NCBI GenBank assembly: GCA_037042915.1
Contig: CM073201.1
Span: 1 to 64,000 of the forward strand
DNA length: 64,000 nt
Reading direction: 5' to 3'
DNA from: Auricularia sp. M13
Lineage: Eukaryota > Basidiomycota > Agaricomycetes > Auriculariales > Auriculariaceae
Shown here: positions 20,729-32,847 of the stretch, piece after piece
Layout of the letters: every line of letters begins with the position of its first letter
Numbering within the stretch: the stretch's first letter is position 1
Made by a program: the position numbers and the translations under genes
Notes under the pieces: model-generated
The model's database searches: none
The model's input: the letters and a program-made list of their open reading frames with translations, nothing else
Told to the model about the DNA's origin: nothing

Positions 20729-23700
20729 CTACTTCGCAGCCGCCCTTCCCTGTTCTTTGGCGCGCGAGGTAGCGCTGAGACGAGCCCGCTGCTTTCTCCC
20801 GCGTAACTTCATTTTCCTGTCCCTTTTTTCTGCGGATAACTCGCGCCGTCGATTCCAGATGGCGAGAAATGCGTAGCCAAACAGAATTGCGTGGGCTTGC
20901 GACAAATATGACAGTGTCTTGCGTATCTTTCGAAGCCCCGAGTTTCCGCATTCCGCGGCGCTCGAGTTGATATGTCTGAGCTGCGAGTTGAAGTGCTTGT
21001 AGTTGTTGATAAAGCACGCCGGCGAACAGCGTGAGTGGCCCTCCTTGTGAAACTCGTCGATGAGGAAAATCGTGTCCTTGAAGAACTCGGCCTCGCGCAG
21101 CATGCAGTAAGGCGCGAGTGCGCACGCGAAGTCGTATATCACGTATTTTGGCGCTTTCTTCCAATGCGTGAACAGAGCAGAAAAAACGTCGTTGCGCCCC
21201 TCGCCGTGCGGTATAACGTGGAACCCGAGGCATACGCTGTGCGTGCACCAAACTGCCATTAGTCCGCCGGTGATGCCTTTCTTCACGTAGGCCTCATAGT
21301 ACTTCGAGCAGCCGACCGCCCGCCCGATCGCTGACAGTCGCGCGCTCCGTCTTCTTGTCTGTCGGTAGACGCGGATATGTCGGTCGGTCGCGAACGCGCC
21401 GTCGCCCATAGAACGTTCCTGTCTGGCCGAGGTATGAGAACTGCTGCTCCTGTGTACGCCAGATGCTAACTTACTTCGCGCCAGTCTTCCTCGCTTGGTT
21501 CAATCGCCGCCGATTCCGGATCGTTGCTTGACAGGCTAGCCAGGCTTCGTATCGCGCGATCTACGACAAACCGCGCGACGTCCTTGACGGGTTCCGATAT
21601 CGCACCGTCAAGCTGAATTTCATGTCGAAGAATCCGTCCCAAAGCAGGAACGATACGCAGCAGAGCTTCGGCCGATTTTGCATGTCCTGATTTCGCAACG
21701 AGGTCGAGGGACTCCCAAGACTCGCGTGGTGCGAACTGGATGACTGGCTCATATGCGAGCAGCTGCTGGGATATCAGCTTATGTTGAGCGGAACATCATC
21801 ACTGTCAGTCACCTGTTCCAACAGCTCGAGATAAAGCTTCGTTTGCGGCTCTGTAACTTCTCTCCACGTCGACCGTACATGCGTCTCGAACAGTTTGCCC
21901 AGCCCGACGTTGACTTTCTTCAACTCTTTCGCAATCCCGGGGAGGCTCTTCTGCATGGCGTCGTCCTTCTCATCCATATCTTGGCGACGCTTCTTCGCGC
22001 GCCGCTGAGCTGCGGTCTCGTCCACGTCTGCGTCGACGAGCATGGTATCGAATATGGACTCCTTGGCGTCGCGGCCTTGCGCCGGCAGCGGGCTCTTGTT
22101 TCCCGCCCCAACCTTTTTCCTCCATCGAACCGCGTTCTGCGCTCGGGTTCGCAATAAACCCGTAACGAGGGTTAACTTTTCCGACGGCGGTAAGACGTTG
22201 TCCCTGACGGTGTCTCCAGTCGTGGTCGGCGGCCGGAGAGTCCCCGACTCCAGTTTAGCGTCGAAACCGGCTGTGACGCCGTCGAAAATGACAACTTCCG
22301 GGCTGTCTCCGCACTGGGAGCATGCGAAACTGTTGATGAGTTGCTGGATTCTCAGGAACGAGAACCAGACTTTGCGTAGGGTGGTATCGGATACGAAGGC
22401 CTCCGGCGAGCGGTGTTCGATATAGCTATTGACAGTGTGCTTGCAAAATGCGTGGAAAGGCGCCTCGTAGCTCGTCATGCTGCTCGTGAACGAGTTGAGC
22501 AGCTCGTGACTGTAGAGGTGCTCGTTGTTGTAGTTGAATATCCCGAGCTCCCGCATGTCCGGTCCGCACCGTTTGCGGCACGACGAGCAGCGCTGAACTT
22601 CGATCGTGGCCTCGTAGGCGCGAACTGAGGTGTACACGATGCACTTCCTATCCTGGACGGGCGCCAGCGCCAAAGCCACACCGCCACATGCACACCGAGC
22701 GTCTGTGTCGATCCTAAACCTGGCTGGGAGAGGATCGACCAGTGCAAATGACGCAATGTCATCTCGAGGCAGACGCGCCCATTCCGGGGGTGCGACGGGC
22801 AGGTAGGACACGCTGCGATGAGTCTCTGGGCTGCGTGCTTGATGTTCTTCTTGACATGTCAGCACACTACTAATGCAGATATCTCTCTGGTGCGCTCACC
22901 TGGGCCCGGATTCTCTGCCTCGGCATGGTGACATTCGCCGTCTTGCTTGCGGTGGTCATCCGGCGTTCCGTCCTGACCGCTCAACTCAAGAAATACAGCG
23001 TTCTTGCGGGCCGAGGCGATGTGCTCGCAACCGCGCCCGTGCTTCCGACAGAGCCACTGTCCCGCGTCGACTGAGTGCCCATAATGAGACACAATGGCCT
23101 TGCCCCGTGTGCGCGAGCCGCACACGAACATCGACAGTGCCGGTCCGCAATCCGCGGTCTTGTCGCGGCGAAACAGCACGGATTCGGGGTTATCTGGCGG
23201 TCTCGTTAGCACGCGACAACTCGCCGTGCAACTCGCGCCCGCCGACTAACCATATTCCGAGAATGATTTGAATCTCGGTCTCTCTGAGTCCTGGACCAAT
23301 CGCGTGTGCACGCAGCGCCCTCCCTGAGTAAAATCCGGGCATGGACTGCAGGTGTAAGACGACTTGTGCGACGCCGTCACCTCGACTTCGATCACAGTCC
23401 ACCCGTCCACACCGTCGATCCCTTCCAATTGATCCCAGTCACACAGTTGTGCGACCCATGTCCTAGGATCTATCTGGAAAAATCCAGAGTCCGTTGCTCG
23501 ACTGCACGACAGTACACCGGATACACCTCTTTCAGGGCACTGTTACACGCTTTCGGTTTGCGACGACCGGGACTTTTACATAGGGAGGACGATTGGGTAC
23601 ATTCAATAACATGATTCGGAGGTGGGCGGGGTGGTGAGGTGTGCTTCGGCAGATTGTCATCCGGGAGGGACTTGGGAATCGTTCTGGCAGGTCCCCGACC

Positions 23701-23881
23701 ACGGCGTACGCGGGGCTCGAGAAACACTGGTGCCATTCCCAAATTGTCCTTCAATGCATTTCAAAAAATCGATATTAATTATACACCGTTCTTCGCGGGT
23801 AGATAAAAACTCACGGTCCTTTTTGGAATTTAGCAAGTCAACGGTGTACGATCCGACAGACGGTATTTCCGATGGTACCAA
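20729..23881 (-). CDS. KDZ-superfamily transposase with cysteine cluster (CxC4-like)
   Basis: The catalytic domain, 21409-20729, carries the KDZ signature: HGEGRNDVFSALFTHWKKAP, then YDFACALAPYC with an acidic residue, LIDEFHKEGHSRCSPACF, and NSSAAECGNSGLRKIRK with the glutamate. Upstream exons on the same strand read 21780-21480 (helical), 22865-21774 with a zinc-binding cluster (CACGG, then CSSCRKRCG) and a conserved block GIFNYNNEHLYSHELLNSF ending CSQCGDSPEVVIFDGV, and 23430-22859 with SYTCSPCPDFTQGGRCVH. The N-terminus lies near 23.5-23.9 kb. The exon before the catalytic part seems to need a frame change near 21.35 kb: TGTFYGRRRVRDRPTYPRL is in a different frame from CSKYYEAYVKKG. The copy may therefore be inactive, or there is an intron I missed. 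It is the only transposase inside the 28.7 kb unit and the likely mover. Confidence 0.82.
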
Positions 23882-25080
23882 GGTAACTGCCCAAAAAAAA
23901 AAGGTGGTTTAATCACCAAAATCACGATTTTTTCCAGGGGAATGCGTACAGAGTCCGAGAGCGACGCGACTTGACACGCGTAGGGCCTTCCTGGCCGCAC
24001 GCCAAGTGCAACCACAGCGAGCGCAGCCCACTCCTGATTACCACTACACCTAACGTCTAGGGTAGGGCTGTCAAGGACGAGGGCCGAAGGGGAAGGGGTG
24101 GGGTGCGCGCGTGCTGTGTGAGCGGAGAGACTGAAGATACGGATGATTCCGTTCGAGTCCGAAAGCACTTGTCCCTCGCGCGCCCTCCCCGCCCCGTCGG
24201 CGACCACCCGAGACGATTCGGTGTGGATCGCCGACGGCTCCCATCAGTAGTGCCACCTCCCATCACGCTGCGCCGAGCTACCCTGTGCTGCCCTGCACGC
24301 GACACCCAGTAGCGCACTCTGGATTTCCGGTGGTCGCAGATCTGCGGTTGCCAGATGGCGAATATCTCTCCGTCGCGTCATCTGCGGTTGCCATATTCTG
24401 TCGACAACGACAAGTCGCGACAACGTGCATCTGCGGGTGCGGTAGAGGTTTCACAAGGTGCCAGGCCGTGCTGCTGCGGGCCAACGCGTTTCCTCCATAC
24501 TCATCTCATGCGCGTCCACCCAGACCCATCCAAGCCTCAAACCAGGATACCGATAATTAAAGCCCGTGTCTGTTCCTCCAGTCCGTGTGGCCCCATAGCC
24601 CATCATGTGCATTTTCGGCATAATGAAATTCCACTTGAGTCGTACCTGTATCACCCCTGCTGCTGCTGCGACCAATCGAGCGGTTTCAAAAGCCCTCCCG
24701 CTCCATCAAGGATCTGCAAGTTCTATTATCCCGCAAATGCATCCAAGAGTCAGATATTCGCCCTGGGACCGTACAAGCACGGGCTCGCCGGTATATGACA
24801 TTAGACTGCATTACTGGCATCCACTGGCTCACGTCCTTGACAGACATTTTTTCCGCTGGAAGGAAATCAGGTCTGATACCAGATTTTGCTGACCGACTGG
24901 ATCTTCGGTCAGTAGTTTAACCCGCAATCACAGCGCACAATCTTGCTGATTTGCATTCACTCATTTTCTTCGACTTCTTAGCTTGATACACACTTATGCA
25001 TAATCCAGTCTCAATCAACTTTCGTGGAAACTAGAATGACATTGGCAATAATTGTGTATCTAGTGCTCAAGGCGTGCATA
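23882..25080. other. Intergenic inside the large element
   Basis: No frame with domains or consistent splicing was found. It holds an A10 tract at about 23895 and phrases such as GATCTGCGGTTGCCA repeated twice near 24.34-24.40 kb. It probably contains the promoter of the transposase. Confidence 0.45.
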
Positions 25081-25084
25081 CGGT

Positions 25085-27303
25085 TCAGCGGCGGCGAAGG
25101 CGGCGCGCTCTGAGCGCCATCTTGACCACTTTTGACTGGAGCTGCTCGTTCGCCAGGTTCGCGGCGATCAGGGCGTCCTCTGCGTCCTTCTTGGCCTTAC
25201 GAAGCTCCTCGACTGCGGCTGCCGTCTCGGCCGCCTGCTGCTGCCGCGCCCCGGTCATCTCACGGAACCACACGTCCCGGATTGCTTGGGGCAGGGTGGG
25301 CGCGTCGACCTCGACGCGGTCGCTGTGCCACGTGTATGCGTGACCGAGCCCTTCCTTGGGCATCGCGACAATCATAACCGACGCGCCGAGGCAGTCGGCC
25401 AGATACTCGCCCTATGATGAACTGCGTCAATGACTGCGAGTCACCACTTCCGAGGGTGAACGCACCTTCTGGACCACCGAGTTGACCATGGGCTTAAAGT
25501 CGTGCTTGACGGTCTTATGCACAGCTTGCACGCGAGCCCACCTTCCTGGGTAGTTGCGCTTGTATGCTGTCCACGGATCGAACGGTCAGTACGGCGAGCA
25601 ACAGCGACGAATGAACCAGACTGACTGATATTTTCGCCCGCAGCGGAACTTCCTTTCCACCCATTGCCGATGACCGTTGTCGCGTTGTCCTCCTGCTTTT
25701 CAAGTGCAACGCGCTGGTCGACCGTCTTGCTGAGGAGCTCGCGCAGAGCCGTGGATTTGGCGGCGGCGGATTTGGCGGCGGCAGCGGCGGTGTCAGCGTC
25801 GGCAGTGGCAGCAGTCTTCGCGGCAGCGGAGTCGCCCGTCTTGCAGGCAGCCAACAAGGCCTGCTGCTCGCTCACCTGCTCCGGCGAGGGATTCGCCATC
25901 TCCAGTGCGACCTTCTGACGGGTCTTGTCCGGCTCGTCCGCGATCTGCTGGTGCAGTTTGACGAGTCGCGTTTCCGAGTCCATGTCGTCGTCGCTGTCAA
26001 TTATGCCGATGTACGCCGCCTGGTTGAAGTACTCGCCAATCGGTTCATTGTCCACGAGGTCCACGCCGTCCATCCCGGCGGCTGCAGTGGCGTTGGCATC
26101 GGTGTCCTCATCGGCGTCGTCGTCGTCGTCGTCGGCGTGTTCATCCGCATCCCCGTTGGCACTGGAGTCGTCCTCGCTGGAGCCGACGTCGATGTCCTCG
26201 TCGGCCTGCACATTTGCGCTGGACTCGTCGTCACTGGCACCGTCGACCTCAGTGCCATCCTCGCCGACTCGTCGTCGCTGGCGCCGTCGCTGTCAGCATT
26301 CTCCTGGCTCTGGGTGTCAGCGTAGTCTGTGTCCTGCGTATCATCGCTGACATGGTCCTCGCCGCACTCACATCGTCAGCGGTGTTGGCGTCCTCGCTCA
26401 TGGCCTCGGCGACGCGGCTGGACTCGTCATCACTAGCACCGTCGACCTCAGTGCCGTCCTCGCTCGACTCGTCGCCGCTCGCGTCGTCGCTGTCAGCGTT
26501 GTCCTGGCTCTCGTCGTCAGCGTGGTCTGCGTCCCTGCGTATCATCGCTGACCTCGTCCTCGCCGCGCTCACGTCGTCAGCCGCCTTGGCGTCCTCGCTC
26601 GCGCTCTCGTCGCCAGCGATGTTGGCGTCGTCACTCTCGGCATCGCCGTCGTCCTCGCTCATGTCTTCGCAACGCGTCGTCCTCGCCGTTGTCCTCGCCT
26701 TCTCCGTCGTTGCCGTCGGTCGCATAATCGTGGTACCCAGTGATTCCCGCCCACTCTTCCTCCTCGTCTTCCATCTCGACATCGCCTGCGACGTCGGACG
26801 AGGCGGCTGGTCCCAGCGAGATGGACGTGGTGCGGTGGACGAGCACGAGCGCAGAGTCATCGCTGCCTTCGGATTCTGAGTCCAGCGACATCTCGTCGGT
26901 CTCCGCGCCCGCCTCGAGCAGGGCGCTGGCCTTCTTTACGTCGTCCAGCAAGGCCGCCTGACGAGTGTCCGTCTCCTTCGCCCTGGCAGCTTTTTTTGTG
27001 AGCTTGGGTGCGGCAGAGCTCGCTCCGAAGGAACCGCCCTGCGTCCTAGCCTGCCAAACGTATATCAGTCGTCGACGGTTAGATAATGGCGGAAAAAAAC
27101 ACCCACTGGGCAATGCGTCCAGTGGTGGTGCACGTTGCGACCACTGCCTGAGCAGGTCTTGCACACCGGCACGTTCTTCCTGGATGTGGCAGACGCTTTG
27201 AACGCGCGCCCGACCGCGCCTTGGAGACCTTGACCGGCGAGCCGGGGCCCGAGCGCAAGCTTCGGCGGCGCGAAGTGGTTTGTCGGCGAGTGTTGGGCGG
27301 CAT
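25085..27303 (-). CDS. Acidic, Ala-rich nuclear-type protein with a small zinc motif
   Basis: A minus-strand gene with several introns. Near the N-terminus is VCKTCSGSGRNVHHHWTHCP, a likely Cys/His zinc site. A long Asp/Glu/Ser-rich region follows, built partly of repeats (ADDVSAART, GASDDESS, SEDAN) between 26.66 and 26.0 kb. Next comes an Ala-rich helical part (TAATADADTAAAAAKSAAAK), then a compact C-terminal domain, YKRNYPGRWARVQAVHKTV, DFKPMVNSVVQ, GEYLADCLGASVMIVAMPK, and a terminal coiled coil. Introns at about 27.11-27.05, 25.63-25.56 and 25.48-25.41 kb keep frame; the exons between 26.6 and 26.2 kb and the true start are unsure. It is divergent from the gene starting at 27.66 kb and is not a family I recognise. 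Confidence 0.6.
26230..26660. repeat. Imperfect tandem repeat coding acidic segments
   Basis: Units of about 210 bp containing GACGACGTG/AGCGCGG-type phrases recur (for example around 26340-26400 and 26530-26590), encoding ADDVSAART-SAMIRR on the minus strand. They account for the repetitive acidic part of the host ORF. Confidence 0.5.
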
Positions 27304-27657
27304 GGCGAGCGTCGAGGTAAGAAAGCGTCGAGGAGGTGTTCGTGTGTTGCGCGGGGGGAAAGGCGAACGAACTGCACCAGAGCAAGTCCGCCAAATGATA
27401 TCTGGGACTCAGCCCAGCAAGCACTTGTGTGTCTGTGACACCGTCGGCTTCTCACGGTATCATGCTAATTATTTATTTTTCGCAGGGTTCTCTCGGATCC
27501 ATCATGACACCAACGATCCCGCGGCGCGGCATGTGCTGCCCTGACCGAGGCCTGGGAAAGTTCCGCGCTGGGAGATCAAATCGACTTGGCCAAAAATTTC
27601 AGTCACGGTGCGTCGGCGATTGCTTTGGAGTGAGCGCGTTCTCACATAAGGCAGCTC

Positions 27658-29525
27658 ATGCGAGAGCCGACGCCTGTCGCCCAAACGCCCCACCCCCCCA
27701 TGACCACCAACGACCGCAAAAGCAGCAAACGCGACAACCTCACGCGCAAGGCCAGCGCCGCCCGACACCGTCCACCGCCTGCCTCAGCACCGGATCCTCC
27801 TCACCGCAAGGCGCGCGCTGCCGCAAAGCGAGCTGCAGACAAGCTTCTATGCTCCCCGGACCATCCCGTCCAGTCAGTCAAACTCCCGGGAGAACCCAGC
27901 CGCGACCGCATGCAGTGCCCTCTCTGTGGTGCGACCGGCGTAGTCGACCTCTGGCGCACGCCTGGCAAAAACGACCCAGGGAAGATCTGGTTCGGTGTAC
28001 GTGTTCGTTTGTGCTCATCGCCTGTCAGCTTAACGTCTCTCAGTGCGCGGCCGCCTGCAAGGACGACATCAAGGAGCTCGAGAACTCCTTGGCCGGCCCG
28101 CACAAGCGCTCACTTTCGTCGTGCTTTGCGTCCTTCACCAACGACGACCTATGCTTCGAGTCCTGGGTTCCGAACTTGCTGCGCGCACTGTCTGACGTTG
28201 GCAGCTCTCCCACCAAGTCTGACAAGGCCAGGCCGGCATCCAGGCCTGAAGACGTCCGCGACGCCGCAGGCAGCGACGCTGCTGCCGACGATTCCGAGAT
28301 CAGCAACACCGCAGGCAGTGACGGTGACCGCGACGGTCCCGACGCCGCCCCATCGACCGATGACGAGGTGCGACCGGCTCGCCGTCAGTCCGCGGGCAAG
28401 AAGACGAACGACGAAGATAGCCAGTCCAGCGCTGGCAGCGACGTCGGCGCCGAGGATCCGTCCGATTTGGACATTCAGATCAATTCCCGCTATGTCTTCG
28501 TCTTCCTCGAACTCCTCGTACGTGCTGGTTACCCGCGCACACGTGAACTTTGCTCACACTGTCATAGGACGGCAAATCCAAGATGGTCATGCACCGGTTT
28601 GCCTTCGACAAGATGAACTACTGCGACCTGGACAAACGCACGAGCAAGTACATTGACCAGCATCACGGCGTGCTGTCGCTCGAGGGCTGGCACGGCCCAA
28701 CCCACGAAAAGGGCTGGAAGACTTTCACCAACATCCCGCCCCTCGATGTCGTCCCCATCATCGACAACGAGGTCAAGTTGCGTATAACGTACAAGGACCA
28801 TCCGCAGGGCCCGCGCCGTCCCGCCACGCCTGACCCGGTGCCGGAAAAGCAGCGCGAGACCTCTGTCGTCATCGATTTGACAGTCAGTGACGACGACGAA
28901 GCCAACGTCGGACTGGACGCCGCCATCGACTCGGATTACGAGAGCGGGTTTTTCTCGCCGCCGTCACCGCCTCGCTCCGCGAAATCATCCAAGACCCGCA
29001 CCGCGAAGTTGGGCTCCCTCAAGCAGCTGAAGCCCGATACCGCCAAAAGCTCCGCCGCCATCAAAACCGACCGCTCGTCGCGCGACCAAGTCCACCCCGA
29101 TCCATCGCGACGCCCTCGGAAACAATACCAAAACGACCTCGGCGACCAGCAGCGGCGAGAAGAAAGCCGATGCAGTCGGCACCAAGCAGCCTGGGCTGGC
29201 GGCGAAGAAGAACACGGCGAAGGACGCGGCGAACAAGGACGCGGCGAAGGTCGCGGCGAAGACCGCGGTGACGACCGCCAAGTCTCCGCGAGATGGGAAG
29301 GCTACCTCCCAGCGCGCGGAGGGCTCTGGCAAAGGTGCGCCGAAGGTCACCGCTGCTGGCGCTAGCGTCAGGAAAGCCATGGGTACCGCGAGTGTCAAGA
29401 GGAGCGGGGCCGTGGCTCAGAGCGCATCGCCGTCGACTTCTAAGTCGTCCTCCAAACGGCCCGCGTCGCGCGGGCTCGATGAATCGCCCAAGAAGAAGAG
29501 GAAGATCAATCCGTTTTCGTCTTGA
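27658..29525 (+). CDS. Zinc-motif protein with acidic middle and nuclear localisation signal
   Basis: Exon 1 ends with CPLCGATGVVDLWRTPG and NDPGKIWFG. After an intron at 27998-28043 it continues CAAACKDDIKELEN. The Cys spacing around GKIWFGCAAAC resembles a GRF-type zinc finger; this is suggestive only. A Ser/Asp-rich linker follows, then an intron near 28.52-28.57 kb and a folded-looking domain (MVMHRFAFDKMNYCDL, YIDQHHGVLSLEGWHG, IDNEVKLRITYKD). A second acidic stretch and a long Lys/Ala/Ser tail end in SPKKKRKINPF, a classical NLS. Near 29.08-29.12 kb the frame changes, by a short intron or a frameshift. It is divergently arranged with the gene at 25.1-27.3 kb across about 350 bp. The two look like partners of one transcription unit pair within the element. 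Function unknown, probably nuclear and nucleic-acid related. Confidence 0.62.
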
Positions 29526-29717
29526 TGGATAGGTATCTTTTTGCAATAATCTCAAAGAGCGAGCCTGCTTCTTTGAAACCAGAATGTGTAGAAAACTCTT
29601 TACAGAGAAAAAAAAAAATCGTTCATCTAATCTGCGGATATGGCGCAAAACCGCCGTCGTCAATTGTCGGACACGCATCCGTAACTACAGGGGGACCATT
29701 TGTATATCTTGAGCTCG

Positions 29718-31624
29718 TCAGCCGGCGGTGTGCTCAGGTTTCTCCGCATGCTTGGCGAGGCGAGCCGCAACCTGTTCGACGGTCATGAGAGGCAGCGCGC
29801 GGACGGTCGTGCGATTGACGATGCTCTCATGCGTGAAATGCGCGATGCAGATGCGTTGCCCGCCGCTGTATGTGACTCTGTGAGGAAAAACGGCGCCGCG
29901 AAGGAGAATGAGGGTGCCGGGCATGTAGTCGATGTCGTGGTTGAGGACCTTGAAGCAACCCTCAGTGTAGTTGCCAATCGTGAGAACTGGCGTCCATGCG
30001 AATTTTTTATCACGCCGGTCTGTGTGCAGGGCCGTTTGCCGATTGTAGATGAGTGACCGGCCGTGGAAATATGTGGGATCATATTGAGACAGGATCTTGT
30101 AGGACGGGATAGCGTTTCTCAGCTGATCTCTTGCTGCGGTGAGGAGCGCGTGTTGGTCCGGGTCGATGCACTGCAGAAGGTGGTCGATACGCTGAGAGAC
30201 GACTCTCAGCTTGTCCATGAGAAGCATCGCCGCGTTGAAATCCTTCACGCGACCGCCAACAACGTCAGTGGCGGGACCAGCTTGCCCGCCCTTGCGACAG
30301 GCGACGGTCATCAGCCGTGTCATACGTGCAAGTTTGGACGATACTCACGTCGTGTCCGATGGCATTCCATATGTTGACGAGTTGGAAGCAGCCCGAGATC
30401 TCTCCCTTAATGTTACTGCGGTTGTATGCACTGCGCTTGTTGCGCACCCGGCCGAGTGTCGAGAGAGATTTCCACGTCCTCGCCGAAGTCCTGGAGAGAT
30501 CGGAACAGTAGTTTCTGTGAATGAAGTGAGCTCAGCGCCTCAGATGTACAGCAGAACTCGGAGACTTGCGTGAGCGTCGTCACCGAGGAAGTTTGGAAAG
30601 ACCCAGCATAGCGCGACACCGTCATCGTCGCGCAAGACAAAAGCTTCTGTCCCCTCGCATCTCACGCTGTCAGGCTGCGTGGGAATTTTCTTCCCGGTCC
30701 AGTTCTCCTGCGTGGCATCTGTGAACGCTGCGAGGCGTATCCCGGGAACATGTTCTGCAGCAGCGCAATATCAGCTCAATCGCATGTTCGAGCAGAAATG
30801 AGACGCTTACTAGAGTTCGCAATGGCCTGGCGAGTCTTTCTGCGGTTCATGCTTTGCCAGTTCCTCCATAATTTCTTGGCCTTCTTGATATCCGTGGGAG
30901 ATGGAGCCGTGCTGCGTCGTAGGACATGTCAAAGTCGTGCAGATGTCAGGGTCACACTGAGAAAATGAACCTGAGGTGCCCAGCAAGCAGTGGTTGAGGC
31001 AACATGCCGCTCCTCGCCGCGGAAACGGCCTGTGAAGAGCTACTTTGGCGTGAGATATTGCGCGGCGCCTCGGGGTGGCGTGTGAACGCACTTGCGAATT
31101 CGGAGATCAGGAATGAGTTGCGCAATGCCATCGCGGGGTGCGGGACGCGCTGCAGCGGGCGAAGCTTCGTGTCTTGCCACTGAGAGTGCGGGTTCCGTGC
31201 GTTTCTCCGCTGCGTGGCGCGCGCGGGCCTGGTGTGCTAGAGGAATGTCCTCGGACGAGCTTGAACCAGTACGACGTGATTTTGAGCGCAAGGCAGCTAG
31301 CGGCACGTCTTCGGAGGAGTCGGACGGGACATTCTGACTTTGGCTGCCCTCTAAATGCTGGACCGTGGATGCGTGCTCGCGATCGGCAGCAGCGGCCAAC
31401 AAGGCATGGTCGAGAATGGAGTCGGCAGCGGTGAGGGGGCGATCGAGTTGTCCGGACAGGAAAATCTGCTCCATGTCGAGTTGGACCGCGGCCGCATAGG
31501 GACCTTGACAGTGTCAGCATCTGCATAGACCTGACTGCTGGAGCAAGCAACACCTGAAGCGATGTCCGGGGAACTCATAGCAAGTAGACTGAGAGAGCTA
31601 TCGGGGTGAGATATCTGAGTCATC
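29718..31624 (-). CDS. TET/JBP-family 2-oxoglutarate/Fe(II) dioxygenase
   Basis: Enzymes of this family oxidise 5-methylcytosine or thymine in DNA. The C-terminal exon (30290-29718) shows the double-stranded beta-helix motifs. LHTDRRD is the HxD iron pair. WTPVLTIGNYTEGCFKVL follows, then MPGTLILLRGAVFPHRV with the distal iron histidine, and a 2-oxoglutarate-binding Arg in GGQRICIAHF. Preceding exons give NIKGEISGCFQLVNIWNAIG (intron 30291-30348) and, near 30.69-30.56 kb, EAFVLRDDDGVALCWVFPN. An acidic, Ser-rich N-terminal exon (about 31624-31040) begins near MSSPDIASGV. The link between N-terminal and catalytic exons is inferred from strand, spacing and known fungal gene structure. In mushrooms these genes are known to be linked to KDZ transposons, and this one lies between the transposase and other cargo of the 28.7 kb element. 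No catalytic residue seems missing. Confidence 0.85.
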
Positions 31625-32780
31625 TCACCTGCAGTCTAGATATCCGGCATGCAGGTGCGCCGTACACGCGCATGCGGGGCGGCGGCGGTGAGGTGAGGAT
31701 CGTGTGGCGCGGGACCAATCTGGAGATACCGATAAGATCACTTCCCGTTTGGGCGGCCGGCGAGCACGCGCGTGCGGAGTTAGCACGCTCAACCTCAAAC
31801 CAACCACAGACGACCAGACAGGCGACCGACGGGCACCTAGCCGTCCCAGCGCCGCTCCTGCGTCGTATTGCGCGCAAAACCGCGCATGACAGTGGAAGTA
31901 GGCCTCAAGTGGCTGGGGTGTGGAGGCACATCGGCTTCCATTGCGCGTCGGGACGACTACATGAAATATGTTGCGTGTAGCGCGTCCTCGTGGGGCGGAA
32001 AATGCGTTATGACGCTATGGATGCACGGCGACGCGCATTGGAGGCCCATGTGCAGCCACACCACCAGCCCAGCATCATCCGCGCGAACACCAGGGCGAAT
32101 GTGTCCGGCGGTCAACAGGTCACGTGACCTCATTCTCACCTCGAAGGCACGGTAGGAACAGTGGGACCACTGGATAATGGAGTTCATTGTCGGTTTGCAA
32201 AGCAGAATGGACTTCTCACCTCAGTCTCAGCTGTCAAACGGAGGATTTGTGGGTAAGGAACATTTTGACTGGCTTCAACAGAGATGGTACTGACTCTTTG
32301 AATCTCAACCAGGGCTATCTCATGAGGACGAGCAACAGACGGTAATAAACAAGTTAAGATATGCACTGCGGTGAACGAGAAAATCGACCGAGAACGGAAA
32401 GAGGACACAACGGAGTAAATTAGTGAAGTGCTCGTTTTGTTCTGTATGACCTGGGCATGCTCACCAACACGCATGACATTAGTATCATAGGGCTGCCGAT
32501 GCGGGGAGACGAGTCCGGATGCATTTCGGCGGGGCACTTGGGCAAAATCCGCCCAAGTCCGACTCTCTGTGACTGGGCAGTCTCGGCTTTGGCCGATATC
32601 TTCCCGACCACCATCGCTCACGGCGTCCAACGCCATCAGCACCCCCGCAAGCCCACCCCTTCCCCGCCTTGCTCTGCGCCGGTCACCCTAGACGTTAGGT
32701 GTGGCCGTAGTCGCAGCGCAGGTAATACATCTACCCAACTCGCGCGCACACACGTGGGTGCTCCCCTGCCAGTCCACATT
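31625..32780. other. No gene recognised; divergent promoter space
   Basis: The stretch lies between the start of the dioxygenase gene (minus) and the first exons of the large plus-strand gene. Open frames are short and domain-free. It may hold the control region for both. Confidence 0.4.
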
Positions 32781-32847
32781 GCGCACCGCATGACGCGAAC
32801 TGTGAGTACGATTTTCTTCGCTGTCATTCTGCTTGCCTGGGTGGCAC

